A stretch of DNA of 64,000 nucleotides, taken from positions 1,381,501-1,445,500 of the forward strand of contig JBBPUQ010000010.1 of assembly GCA_038501195.1 (NCBI GenBank). Direction: 5' to 3'. The translations under genes were made by a program, and so were the position numbers. A model generated the notes under the pieces. That model ran no database searches. It saw nothing but the letters and a program-made list of their open reading frames with translations, and was not told the origin of the DNA. The stretch comes from Nemania diffusa. Lineage: Eukaryota > Ascomycota > Sordariomycetes > Xylariales > Xylariaceae. Below, one piece after another: positions 22,598 through 34,341 of this stretch; position 1 is the stretch's first letter, and the number at the start of each line of letters is the position of its first letter.

Positions 22598-24451
22598 TTA
22601 CCAAGTCTCAGCAATATATTGGCCGACTTCCTTCTTCAGCTCCCAGAATTTCTTGGCCTCGTCGTGCTCCAGATTGCCCTTGCTCATAGCGACCTTGATA
22701 AGCGCCTCCTCGACGCCTTCGCCCATGCCCCTGCTACTTCCGCACACGAAGACGCGCCCGTCAACCGAGTTGATGATGTACCAGACTAGATCTGCCTGGT
22801 TGGCTACCTCCTCTTGGACGTAGCGACCCTCGCCACGCCGACTTTGGATTACGCGCTTGACCTCGTCTTCGTGGACGCCCCATTCGCCGCTGTACAGCTC
22901 GTCGACAAGGGAGTCGCGGATACCCTGGAGGACCCATACCTTGTTGGCGCAGTTGGCATTTTTCAGCCGTCGCTGGACGAAGCCGCGGAAGGGCGCGATG
23001 CCCACGCCGGCTCCGATGAGGAGCATCGGCCCGTCCGTCACGAATTGCTTCGCGAGAGGGTTGGCCATTAACCCCTTGAACATGGGGATGTACAGCTGGG
23101 GTGCCTTCTCACCACGGCCCTGTAGATCCATGAACTGGAGGGCCTGGCGCTGGAAGAAGCCAGATCCGATACCAGTGCGGCACCCACCACGCCAGTCAGC
23201 CGTCTCATGAACGGTGACAGCTATCTCAATGATGCGGTGCTGTTTGCCATCTCGGATCTCGTACGACTCGTGTGGGTCGTTGGACAGGGAGTAGAACCGT
23301 GGCATCAGAGGTTGGATGACGGACAGAAGCACATCCATCGGAGGTTTAGCAGAGGGGAAGGCACTGAGGATCTGGGAGATGGAGATATGGGGTCCGGTGC
23401 GGAAGTCGCAGAAGACGCCTTGGCCCTCTCCGGAGCACAAGAACATAAGAATCTTCTTCTCGTTAGGGTCGTGGCAGTACTCGGCTAGAACGCGTAACAG
23501 AGGCTTCGTCGGGGGGTACGACTGGAGATCCGAGCACCACGTAAGGAGGTCCCTCCGGGTTGTTACCAGTTCTCTTGCCTGGTCCTCACCCCAGACAGTA
23601 GGCCATCGGCCCTTCGTAGTCCGTAGCAAGACTGGCTTGTCGCGGAGGAAGCGAGGGACGAGGAGAAGATCGAGAACGTCATCCACAACTGCAGCATCGT
23701 TGGGCGCAGAAACACCGATAGCACCCCCGACCTTGAACTCCATTTGATCCTCATCCGGATAATTAGTAATGTCAAGATCAAAATGGAAGGTCCTCTTCTC
23801 GGCGCCGACTCGGGTCAGCTCCCGCGTATTGTGGATCTTGGCAGGATAGACATGGTAAGGGGGATGTGGCTGAACAAATGACGGAGGCTGTATCGAGGTG
23901 TCGAGGTCTTCCAACTCAAGGTTGCGGAAGCTGTGCTCCAGTGACGTGGGGCCCCCATTTTCGCTATTAACATCGTTGCCGAGGGAAATGCCTGAGTCAG
24001 CAGGTGAGGCTGTCTGAGACCCGTGCTGAGCTGGCTTTTCTAGGAATGTGAATTGTTCGGGTAGTTCGGCGATAGCCGTCAAACCCGTAGGAATCTCTTT
24101 AATCCTCAAACCCAAGGAGCGAAAGGCATCGTTGTCTGGTAGAGGCACGTGCTCATAATCGATCCCCGCCTTCTTCTTCTGAAAGTTCATGCAGCAGCTG
24201 ACACCACAACACCTGTTAATAAGCTGTTGTGTCGATTCGCCCGTGATCCGCTGTATGTCGGTAGCACTCTGGGATATCAACCGGGTAGATGCGCGCCGTT
24301 TGCGCGGTGGTTCCGGGGCTCGGAGCTCATCCTGATCTTCAGAATCTTCGGAATACGTCAGTGAGGGGGCGATTGAGGATAGGCCTGGCTCTTCCGGGAC
24401 GCTGTTGGCTGCCGTAGCAGCAAGAACCCGGTCGTCTACGGCAGCAGCCAT
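22598..24451 (-). CDS. FAD/NADPH oxidoreductase of P450-reductase type lacking FMN domain
   Basis: One exon, 617 residues from the ATG at 24451. The longer open frame starts with TTG. The C-terminal 400 residues are a reductase module: PRFYSLSND (FAD binding, the RxYS motif), GCRTGIGSGFF, GAGVGIAPFRGF (NADP binding), FVCGSSRGMG and a terminal Trp (AETW) like the aromatic cap of P450 reductases. There is no flavodoxin-like FMN domain before it. The first 200 residues are instead polar and disordered, with a NRCCGVSCCMNF patch (Cys81, 82, 86, 87). Electrons should flow from NADPH to FAD and then to an unknown acceptor. The P450 at 31 kb is a possible but unproven partner. It could also be a separate fungal family unrelated to P450 function. 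Confidence 0.85.
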   Translation of the reverse strand: MAAAVDDRVLAATAANSVPEEPGLSSIAPSLTYSEDSEDQDELRAPEPPRKRRASTRLISQSATDIQRITGESTQQLINRCCGVSCCMNFQKKKAGIDYEHVPLPDNDAFRSLGLRIKEIPTGLTAIAELPEQFTFLEKPAQHGSQTASPADSGISLGNDVNSENGGPTSLEHSFRNLELEDLDTSIQPPSFVQPHPPYHVYPAKIHNTRELTRVGAEKRTFHFDLDITNYPDEDQMEFKVGGAIGVSAPNDAAVVDDVLDLLLVPRFLRDKPVLLRTTKGRWPTVWGEDQARELVTTRRDLLTWCSDLQSYPPTKPLLRVLAEYCHDPNEKKILMFLCSGEGQGVFCDFRTGPHISISQILSAFPSAKPPMDVLLSVIQPLMPRFYSLSNDPHESYEIRDGKQHRIIEIAVTVHETADWRGGCRTGIGSGFFQRQALQFMDLQGRGEKAPQLYIPMFKGLMANPLAKQFVTDGPMLLIGAGVGIAPFRGFVQRRLKNANCANKVWVLQGIRDSLVDELYSGEWGVHEDEVKRVIQSRRGEGRYVQEEVANQADLVWYIINSVDGRVFVCGSSRGMGEGVEEALIKVAMSKGNLEHDEAKKFWELKKEVGQYIAETW

Positions 24452-27162
24452 TGCAATTTCCAAAGTCGGGAAGGGTTCGTAGCTGGTAGGTGATCTTATA
24501 TTATATTTAGGTTCGCGATCGCATAGGATCCTGATCCCTGTGAAATATAGAAGTCGACTCAGCTGCAGATAGGATCAGACGAGAATGTAGGGAATCTGCA
24601 CTGTGTCACAACGCCACCGTGACCATGCCTTTGAATGTGACGATTGGACTTCGGGGTAGACGCGGGGTATGTGTGCATGTATTCTCGATGAACAGCCCTT
24701 TTTCCAATAGGGAACAGGCAGCACAACAGAGTTCAGATGGTCGACAAAGTGTGCAGCTCTGTTAGGATCGAGGGCAAATAATTTCCAGCACGGGGAGGTG
24801 CTGTATACTCAATATGCAATATCAGTGAAGGCCTGCTAGCAGCGTAGGTAGCAGAAAAGAATGGCCCTTTGTAAGAAAGATTAATGGAGTTAAGTAGAGA
24901 GGAGAGTGTCTTTCAGGCTCTGGCTGGGAAAGCAGCGGTGGTGGAAATGTTGAAAACACAGGAGCAAACTGGGAGACTGGGCGGCAATATTAGTTAAAGA
25001 CCAGCTAGCTAAATCATCGGCATCGGCATCGATTACCTACAGTATGATGACAGTTGATAGAAAAGCCCTATCAGATTGTGGCTTACAGGGCAAAAAGTGG
25101 GGAGGATCTGATAACATTGTACAGGGGATGGTGAATGAAGGCTCTGTCGACATGTTTGCTAGCGTACATAGTACCTACAGTAGGTACTGGTCTTACCCCA
25201 GGCATTGCAGGCATTGGACATTGGACCGGTTTTCGCCGAGCTCGGCTGAGAGGCGCCTGAGTCGAGACGGGTCTTTAGAAAAAGAAATTTTACGTACCTA
25301 TTGAAAAAAAACAGTGGGGTTTTCTATATGCCTTACTGTTACTCTCTCTAGCTTTTTTCTGTGCAATTACCTATGCGTACTAGGTACCTAGTCTAGATAC
25401 TGTAGGTTCTAGACACAACCTTTCTGATTAATAAGTATATGTATTGGTTGGTGTAAGTAATCCACCTCGCACAATAACACCCGGTAAGAATTGGGTAAGA
25501 AAGATCTGGAAACTGTTTCCAGCTTATATGTATCAACAGCAGGTTTCGTATTCGCATATGCAGGTCGTAGCGAATAACCGACAGGCAGCACCGGTCATCC
25601 CACCTGTCATTATTTCGGTGGGTTATCGTGTCATCGTGTCATTTTGCTTCCTTAAGCCGCTGATTTCTGCGCCCCAGACAAACCCGGCACCTTGGGATAC
25701 CTCCACACAAACGGGGTTGTGAGCGCGTGAAATGATAGATTCCCCGTGTCTGTCAGTGCTAGCAGCCTATACTACTGCATAGTATCCGAGGCGGGAGATT
25801 CCCAGTGCTTATGTGCCCCTGAGGCGGACCTCTTTAGTTCCTCGGCTGAATCCCCATGGTCGCTTTTTTTTCTTGCTGAGCGCTCTGCTGACTTATCATT
25901 GTGCCTTACAGAGGAATGCCTGTTCATCGCCCGAATGGGCGAGCAAAATGTCCAATCATATGACTCTACTTGGCTTACAGGATGATAGCACGATCCAATC
26001 TACGTCAGCGTTGTGCCACCATCCTCCCTGTAATCTAATCAATCAATAGATCTTTTATCAATCTCATCTGATCTCCGAGACCGGCCATTCAATTTAAATC
26101 TCGGTGCTGTGTTGCCGAAAACAGCCAAGCGCCCTCAACATGTGCATTGGCAGAACCAAATGGGTAATATCGAAGACTAGAATATATCTACCAGCCAATG
26201 CAAAGCTCCAATCTACAAATATTCACTCAGCGTGGACTCCCCAGCCTCACACTTGGCGTCGATATCATCCTTCGGCTCTTTCCCTAGGAATTACCTATCT
26301 TGCAGGAAGTATACCTACAGTCTTACCAGTACTTATCGTCCAATCTAATACCCCTGGATATTATAACTAGGAAACCAGGGCCGCTCACGCCGTCTGTCGA
26401 ATGATCTGGTTCGTTGTTCGCAAAACATAGACCACATTTGTTTCTCTTTCTCATTATGTGGTTCCACATTGTCGGGTTTCTTTTCTTTTTTAATTTTTTT
26501 TTTGTTTGTTTGCGTCCTCAGCCAATTCTCATGGCTTGAGTTGATCTATGTATAGTACATATACAATTCCTAATCTACTCCTTCTGACCGAGTATCCAAC
26601 CCTCTTGGGAGGAAATTAGGTTAATACCTGTAAATATTCTTGCAGTGTACATAATTAGCACATCCCACAGCAGTATATTTGCTATCGAGAGGTTTTCAGC
26701 TTGAATCACCCCGCGTCCCTTGCATACATTGTTGCTATAATGGAGCCGCGCGGCTCGAGCCGTCCCTGCAGGTTTGCTATATGTAAAAACCTTGACGGAC
26801 GAAAATATTTAAGTCGTCGTTTCCGATCTTGAAGTCTTGAAAAAGAGACAGCGTTCTGCAATTGCTATTACTATAAACTTGGAAGTATTATAGCATGGAT
26901 CTGATTGCTCCATTTGCTAGTAATGGCAAGAAATGATATCTTCTCGGATGGTTTGGACTTTACCTCGAGGTTCACCGACTCGATAGAAGCAGGTCTTCAG
27001 AGTTACTAGTAAATAGAATGTGGGATGAGGCCTCCAGCGTCGGCATTCGGACTAGCAAAACTTAAATCGCATGTCTTTATAGCTTCTTGTTCCTCTCCCT
27101 GCCCCTCTTCTCTGTCCAATCATTATCTATACCTATGTGAAGATGATAGTACCTATGTGAAG
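24452..27162. other. Divergent intergenic region, no gene seen
   Basis: This 2.7 kb lies between the divergent reductase and monooxygenase genes and must carry both promoters. It has many short open frames without features, T runs near 26480, and AGGTACCTAG-type words at about 25380. Nothing else stands out. Confidence 0.5.
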
Positions 27163-27167
27163 ATGAT
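27130..27167. repeat. Tandem duplication at the start of the monooxygenase gene
   Basis: The 18 bp word TACCTATGTGAAGATGAT occurs at 27130-27147 and again at 27150-27167, a 20 bp period. The second copy carries the start codon chosen for the downstream gene. Confidence 0.9.
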
Positions 27168-28473
27168 GGGGCGTGTGGAAAATACCAAGATCGCAATCAT
27201 CGGTGGCGGCATTGCTGGGCTGGCTCTTGCTGCGAGCCTAGCAAAGAAGAAGCATCTCGACGTGCACCTGTATGAAGGGACGAATTGCACAGACCCTGGA
27301 GCCAGTTTAACGCTTCAGGTAAATGCTCTCAAAACCCTGTCTCTCCTCGGATCTGATGTAATGCGAGCTTACTTTGAGAAGACCTTGATGGCGGCTGAAG
27401 AGGATCAGGAGGCGAAAACCGAAGTGACCCTAGCCCACTGTCCACGTGGCTCCCAGTTCATTGTTCAGTTCACCAAGGTGAGGCCAAGCATGGCCGTGGG
27501 CCGCACTGCTCTCCTCGACGGATTCAGAACCCTCATCCCGCCCGACCGCATCAGCTCCGGGAAGAGACTCGTCCATATCGTGGAGAACCCGACGGCCCAG
27601 GGGCATCGAGTTCAACTCACCTTCGAAGACGGCACGAGAGCATCAGTTGACTGCCTCCTTGGCGCAGATGGGGTCCATAGCATCACAAGAGCCTACATGT
27701 TGGGACCCAGTCACCCAGCCACGGCTCCTAAAAACCACGATAAATGGCGGGTCTATCGAACGATAGTGTCTACAAAGGAGATCCACGAACACATCAGCAC
27801 CAAATGGATGACAAACATGCCTATTCTATTTCAACCGAAAGGCAATATTGGACGTATGCGAATAAATCGAAACACGGACCCTCATGCTGGCGTTGCCGCT
27901 CGTGGGTCCAACGTCAAGTCTACGAACAGCGGTCCAGCCCTCGATCCCACGCAGTATACGGACCACAGCGAAGCCGGGCAGCATATCGTCCGACTCGTCG
28001 CCAGAGACAAGAGCGCCTTCTTGCCAGCCGCCGACCACGACCACGCACCCTTCTACGCGAGGGGCAACATAGCCATAGTCGGCGACGCGGCGCACGCCTC
28101 TCTCCCCTTCGCCGGGGCCGGGGCCGCGCAGGCGTTAGAAGACGTGTTGACCCTCAGCGACCTCTTCGACTCCATCGGGCTACTTAGCGATATCCCTCTC
28201 GCGCTGCTAGCCTTCTGCAGCACGCGCCGCCCGCGCAGCCAGGCCATCGTCGACATCTCGCGGCAATTGGGGCGCGAGCACTCCACCGCCACCGACGACA
28301 TGAGGAAGAAGCCGCCGCCCAGCATAAACATGTTCTTCGCACAAGCAGCAAAGTTCGCGAATGACTTCGACGCCAGGAGACAGAGTGCCGAGGCAGTGCT
28401 CAGGTTCAGCGAGTTGCAGCGTCGGCGGGTAGCGGCCGGGATGGTGGAGGTGGAGGCTGCTAGAGGCGCCTAA
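27163..28473 (+). CDS. FAD-dependent monooxygenase, salicylate-hydroxylase-like
   Basis: One exon, 436 residues from the ATG at 27163. The frame is open back to 27025, but those extra 46 residues look non-coding. The choice of 27163 puts the FAD dinucleotide motif AIIGGGIAGLALA close to the N-terminus, as is usual. Further family marks are GRTALLDGFR, LLGADGVHS (the DG motif) and AIVGDAAHASLPFAGAGAA (the GD motif binding FAD ribityl). Such enzymes use NAD(P)H and oxygen to hydroxylate aromatic or polyketide substrates. The substrate cannot be predicted. It diverges from the FAD/NADPH reductase gene and sits upstream of the P450 gene on the same strand. Confidence 0.9.
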   Translation: MMGRVENTKIAIIGGGIAGLALAASLAKKKHLDVHLYEGTNCTDPGASLTLQVNALKTLSLLGSDVMRAYFEKTLMAAEEDQEAKTEVTLAHCPRGSQFIVQFTKVRPSMAVGRTALLDGFRTLIPPDRISSGKRLVHIVENPTAQGHRVQLTFEDGTRASVDCLLGADGVHSITRAYMLGPSHPATAPKNHDKWRVYRTIVSTKEIHEHISTKWMTNMPILFQPKGNIGRMRINRNTDPHAGVAARGSNVKSTNSGPALDPTQYTDHSEAGQHIVRLVARDKSAFLPAADHDHAPFYARGNIAIVGDAAHASLPFAGAGAAQALEDVLTLSDLFDSIGLLSDIPLALLAFCSTRRPRSQAIVDISRQLGREHSTATDDMRKKPPPSINMFFAQAAKFANDFDARRQSAEAVLRFSELQRRRVAAGMVEVEAARGA

Positions 28474-31035
28474 AAGGTATCTCTTCGCTCCCAGTTACTT
28501 GCACGGAAAAACCCCTGTGCAACGCCCCCCTAGAGGCTTACATTAGCTTGCCTAGCGCGTATACTTCAACTTGAACCTTTTACAAGGGAGTAGGAGTGCG
28601 TAAGTAGGTAGGTAGGTCTTGGCCAACTTCTAGGCCACATTTCAAGCGTAATATACTTAGGTTGATAAGATTCTGCAGCAACCGTTATGATAGGTGGTTC
28701 TACAGGCCTACAGGGCCCACCACATAACTTCTACACTACAACGCACACTTCTCGAGGCACAATCGCAGCGATTACGACACTGTTTTTACCCGCCCACCTC
28801 CCTTATAACTAGCAAGAAAAGATAGATTAAAAGCTAGAATAGCAGGTTGTATTTTTTAGTTTAAGCTGTTTTAAGCTAGTCTACGAAGCCTTATTGCCCT
28901 AGTTGCAAAAGCATACCGCGATAGCTGTAGTTTCTACGCCCAGCTATCGACTTATCTGCGACTCGTAGATTAGCCTACTACGCTCACGCTCCCCTAATAC
29001 AAGTTCTATCTATTGCGATTATAGTGCCCTGGAGTGTGCTGTAGATCGTGTAATTCAGAGCTTCTAATTTATATAATTCTTAGATAGTCAATTTATATAT
29101 TATCCCTATAGACAAATAGATAGCGCTAAACTACCTATATAATTACATCCTTTTCAGTAGACTTTATTAACCCATTTGTTATAGCAGGTATGCAACCTGT
29201 AAGTTATTTCCTTTCTCGTTTTTGGCAGAGAGCTTGTCTACAGTAAGACTTTGGGCCTCTTCTAAACGCCAGCTTCACCATGGGTGAGTTCTCTAGTCTA
29301 GTACCTGGCTGCAAAAAACCAACACTATTTTGGGGTTGTTTCTTACTTATTTATGTATTTTGTACATAGCGCAGACAATCTTGTGAATAGCTACAAATCG
29401 CCCCGTACTATATCTAAACTAGCTAGAGGATGCAAGGTACGCAATCGGGACTCTTACCGGTGGACATGCACGCATACCCGGCAATTCGAAGCGGTCGGGA
29501 GCTGTGCCGGCTTGTCAGGCACCGTTCTCTACACTAATTTCAAGGCGTTTATCTGTGTTACCGGCTTAAGTTGCCTTCTGCTTTGGTGCATTAACTCAAT
29601 ACCCTTTTGTTTCCGGCTTCCTCGCTGTTACGTATCCTTCGTCCCGTCTACGCGTCGCATCGGCGATATTATATTAAAAGGTACCGAGCTCCAATCGCGC
29701 GCGCACCCATGATCTTGCTAGCAGCTCAAACCGCAAGGGGCCGTCGATCAAGCTCGTTTGAGCCAGGCGGGTAAAGGATCTGGGTGTAAGTGAGACAACG
29801 CCAAGAGACGCCCTTCGTTGCAGCTAGACTTTGTGTCTTCGGTTCCTTCCAACACGATTGGCAAGCAACCCAGTCAACCCAAGCACCGATTTCATCTGAT
29901 GTTAATAAAACTGCTGTTGGGGAGCTGCAGATATTTGAATACTTTGCCGGTTGTGATAAGTCGATAGATATAAGACGCGACAGTCTCTCGCGCTCGTAAC
30001 CATCTACGGATTCTGCTCGCTTTGCCGCCGATCGGTCGCAACGATGACCAAAATAGGAAACAGGGAATACAAGCTTGTATAATAAGTCTTGGCTCGCGCT
30101 CAGAAACCTCGGGGCTGTCAACTCCCGAACTGTTTGGTAGGGTGTTTTGCGCTCACGTTTCAGCCAGTCTCCCGACAGCAGCACCACCACCTATTACAGT
30201 TCATACCTACTTGTACTGTACAGCAGCAGTGCTTGTAAAGTAGCAGGGACTAGAGAGTAGGGAGTCAGGACAGATCGGCCGGCTATCGAGATGGCAGGCA
30301 GACAGCAGAAGGCCCTTCTGCTTCTACGCTAGAAACTCCACGACAGAAGAGGAGTCGAATGTCAAACAAGGCCTTCCGGGGCCCTGTGGGACCGGCCGTC
30401 CAGCTGAGCCGTCGGTCAGTAGCTGTTATACGTCGAGAGCCTCGTTTCGTCATGAAGGGTCGGGACATCAGGATCTTCGTTTGCCATGGGGGCTCATTTG
30501 CAGCGCGCCTCCGCATTCTTGTCACTTGAATGGCTGTTCATTTTGTTTCCTTCTTCTACTCGCCCTGTCGCTCCAATTCTGTTCTCTTCATTATCCTTTC
30601 CTTTTTTCGTGCTCATCTCAGCACCCCTACCATAACTAGTCGACGATAATGTGGTCTTGAAGTTGCTGGTTTAACGTTCTTCACCCATCACCATCACCCC
30701 TGCACCTTGTGCACACGGATAACGTCAGGTTCATTTCTACGCGGTCAAATTCGAAAGGCATAGTTACCAAGTAGTGACGTGCCCCAAATCACGGTGGTTT
30801 TTTTTATAGACAGTTGTTAAGTCGTAGCTGCCCGGAGTCTGGAAAAGTTCCCTAAGATCTTAGAGATCACTTAATCAATTGTGTCATTACCACTTTCGAA
30901 ATCCTAATCAACAAATTCTGGTTTCTTCGCCAATGGTCCAGCGAAGAAACACACTTCAACGAAATTTACGACTTGATGCAGCCGGCCCTTCATTGTTTGC
31001 ACGTCTCTTAATTCTAAATTCCACCAATTACAACC
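28474..31035. other. Intergenic with an AT-rich block, no gene seen
   Basis: At about 28800-29170 the sequence is strongly AT-rich and crowded with TA, CTAG and TAG words, with many stops in all frames. This is what a mutated transposon remnant can look like. I recognise no element protein. The rest carries short frames only. The P450 start lies at the right edge. Confidence 0.5.
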
Positions 31036-32939
31036 ATGGACACCTTACAACAGAACCTCAACCTCACTACAACAGCGAATGACATAATACCTCAACTCCA
31101 AGCAAATAGTCGTTCTATATACTATGCTGCGATTGGCGTCATAGCCCTCTGCGCGTGGATCTTTCACTCGCCAAAACGGAAAAACCATGTGTCGGCGCCA
31201 TTTTACCAGGTGTCCAGGATGAAGTGGATGTTGAATGCCGATTCTTTAATCAAAGACAGTTATTGCAAGGTCAGTGCGCAGTTTGGTAGAGATATATACT
31301 GAGCTGACAAAACCCGCGTCGAAGTTTCGGGATTCAGTATACCAGATCAGATCTACTGAGGGGGAACGAACAATAATACCACCAACGCTAGTGGGCGAAC
31401 TCAAGGGTTTACCAGAAGACACCCTGAGTGCTAAGACAGCAGTCAGCGAGGTTAGTTATAACGAGAACTACCTCAACCTCTGACTCCTGGCGATTTTAGT
31501 TAATAAATTTGAGTAGGCCATGTTGAGCGAGTACACGCACTTATCTGCAGATGCTCACTCGGACATCCTCACATCTCTCCTAAGAACCAAAGCAACACAC
31601 AACCTGCAGCGGATGATGCCGATCCTCAAGGCGGAATTCCAGTACATCCTAGCCACGGAATTCCCGGCTTGCGACGGTAGGATCTCGGGCAAAAATTGAT
31701 TTGCGGCGCAGTTGCTAATGGATCTAGACTGGACGCCCTTCAGGATACAGCCCTTCATGGTACGAGCAGTGTCCCGACTAAGCGGCCGAGCTTTTGTGGG
31801 ATCTGCACTGAGCCGGTCCGAGGAATGGATGGACGTCAGCGTGAATTTCGCCATCACGGCCTTCATCGCCGTGACAAAGCTGCAATTCTTTCCGCCGTGG
31901 ATGCGCCCGGTGGCGCAGTACCTCGTCTCGGAGCTCAAGACGATCCGGAAAGACCTTGCCAAGGCGCAGGCTATGTTAGAGCCTCTCATAGAGGAGCGAC
32001 TGAGCAATCCGGACACCACGGGTTCTGAGAAGCCCGACGATTTCATCCAATGGTTCTCGGATGCCCTGCCTGAGGACGAGAAGAGGAATTATTTCATACA
32101 AGCGAAAATGCAGCTCTTGCTCAGTGCATCCTCGATACACACCACGAGCAACCTTACCACTGACTGTATATATGATCTCGCTGTGCACCAGGAAATGCAA
32201 GAGATTCTGCGAGAGGAGGCTATGGAGGTATTCGGAGAAGGAGAAGATGCCTGGGAACGAAAAGACAGTATCGCCAAGTTGAAGAAGATGGACAGCTTCA
32301 TCAAGGAATCGCAACGGCTGTCTGGCAACGTCAGTAAGTGCAAATCTTCATTGATTTTTCGTACCCCTACACCACCTACGAAGATAATAAAACCCCGTAA
32401 ATCAAAGCTGACTAAAGGGCACCATAGCCTCTTTCATCCGCAAAGTCATGAAGCCAATTGACTTATCAGACGGCACACACCTCCCCCCAGGAACCAGCCT
32501 CTTAACCCCACTGGCAGGAATCTCGCTCGACGAGCGGTACTTCCCAGCCCCCGAGGTCTTCGACGGCCTCCGGTTCTGGAAGCTGCGGCAGCAGCAGCGC
32601 TCGCCCTCCCCCACACGATCCTCATCTCCCACGCCCATCACACGGTCCTCCACCGCCAGCTCCACATCAACACCCACGACGCCTCCGGCTCTCAGCGCGA
32701 GCAAGAACCAGTTCACCAGCATCGGGGACGCGGACCAGAACTTCGGGCTCGGCAAGCACGCGTGCCCGGGCCGCTTCTTCGCCGCGCAGGAGATCAAGGT
32801 CATCCTGTGCCACCTGCTGCTCCACTACGAGGTCAAGCTGCGCGACGGCGAGGCCCGCCCGAGCCCCGTCGTCTTCATGATGACCAAGAGCCCGAGCCAG
32901 ACCGCCGAGGTGCTGTTCAGGCGGAGGCAGGCCGCGTAG
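31036..32939 (+). CDS. Cytochrome P450 monooxygenase
   Basis: Five exons: 31036-31269, 31325-31450, 31517-31676, 31728-32329 and 32418-32939, giving 547 residues, all in phase. A membrane anchor lies at about residues 28-45. The I-helix reads [10 protein letters not shown], the K-helix ExxR is ESQR, then FDGLRF, and the heme loop is [13 protein letters not shown] with Cys490 as the iron ligand. The I-helix HTTS and the WMDVSVNF region resemble fungal ent-kaurene-oxidase-like P450s. The exact family is not certain. About 37 residues rich in Ser, Thr and Pro (432-468) are inserted between FDGLRF and the heme loop, where relatives have a short linker. The ATG at 31036 has a good context (ACAACCATGG). 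P450s of this kind usually act on terpenoids or other secondary metabolites. Confidence 0.88.
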
Positions 32940-34341
32940 ATGTCCGTATATGCCCTGGTTCCGATGGAGTAGGAGATACAACGGGAGGGCGGGAAAAACA
33001 TGAGGTTTGAATGCCATCGCTTAACTCGGGGGCCCGGAGCCTCCCGGGACGAGTGGCTATCGTGGGAAATTAAACCTCGCTCATGGTCATATAGAGGTGC
33101 CTAGACACGGCATATATGCGTTATGATTAGTAAATAGGGGAGTTATGGAAGTTGTCTGTATATAAACAAACGGTTAGGCTTTGGTTTGGCGGTGGGCGTT
33201 ATGGGAATGCGTTATCGCTTCTATCAAATAGTATGGGTGGTAGGCTGGGAGTTGGGGCTGAGAAGGAGAGCGCAATCTTCAGACCACCATGATCATATGT
33301 CGATCAAGTATCACAATATGAAAATCATCGGGTCAAGCAGATACAACACATGAGAATGTGAATAAATAAACTGATAGCTTCATCACCCGAACAGAGCGGG
33401 GGTATCTCTTGACAAACTACGACTTTCTCGCTCCTTTAATCATGGCAAACTTTCGCGATTCCCGGACGCCAACGCTTGCTCGCTTGATCCCGTCAATAAT
33501 AGCCGCTACAAAATCATCATTGTTCTCATCATCAGCCGATGAATGCCGTGTCATGCCTTCGTAACAAAACAACATCAAAACTTCTCTCGTGCCGTAGCAC
33601 GCCATCGCCATGAGCGAGGAACTCGTCATCCTCTACAATTCGGAATCATATATCCAATATTCCGCTGCCAGAGCCCCCAACTTCCTTTCAAGAATTAGAT
33701 CCGCCGTCCCAGCGCGTTAAGTGAAGCGAAATAATATGCGAAATATAAATAATGATATGATGAAGTCTAGCCAACTGCCGCGTCGTTGGTGCGAAAAGAA
33801 CTTTGGACCTGAAGATAGGTGAGTGCCTCCAGATGCCAGATTAAGGGTCCCTCAATTAATTCCTCAGCTCCTTGCAAGTGCTTCGCTAGAAGCATTGTGG
33901 AGTTTCAATTGCTCTCGTCGTAGAGCTCCGTCCCGCGGCGAAATGTTCTGAATAGATGCATGTACAACCACCTTTGGTTGAAGGGATGCGTACCGTTCAT
34001 AAGTTTATATGCCGTAAAGAAATGGATCGAAACACTGGATTGGTGTATCGAATCAGTGTTTTGCCACGCACTAATGGAATGGCCTTAGATCTGTTGGTTC
34101 CTGCCGTCGATATATGTACCTAAATAATTTGCCGGGCTTGCGCCCCTGGAAATCTTAATGAAAAATGTTTTGTGAAATCCTCTCCATGCTAAAATTTGAT
34201 CGCTGCTCTAAATAAATAGAGATGCATATGCAAGTACGGGATGTAGTATGTCAAGGAAGTAATAAAGTAGGCTTGGTTGAGTAAGTAGTTATGTCGGATG
34301 GTCTGCTAAAAAGCTCCCAGTGCAGTCGCTTTGGGTGGTAA
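32940..34341. other. Intergenic between convergent genes
   Basis: No supported gene. A 70-codon minus-strand frame at 33417-33629 has a plausible composition but no partner exons or family, so I leave it out. The region should contain 3' ends of the P450 (+) and the methyltransferase-like gene (-). Confidence 0.5.

Noticed and set aside
33417..33629. 70-codon minus-strand frame
   Set aside because: Plausible composition, but a stop lies just upstream and no exon could be joined to it.
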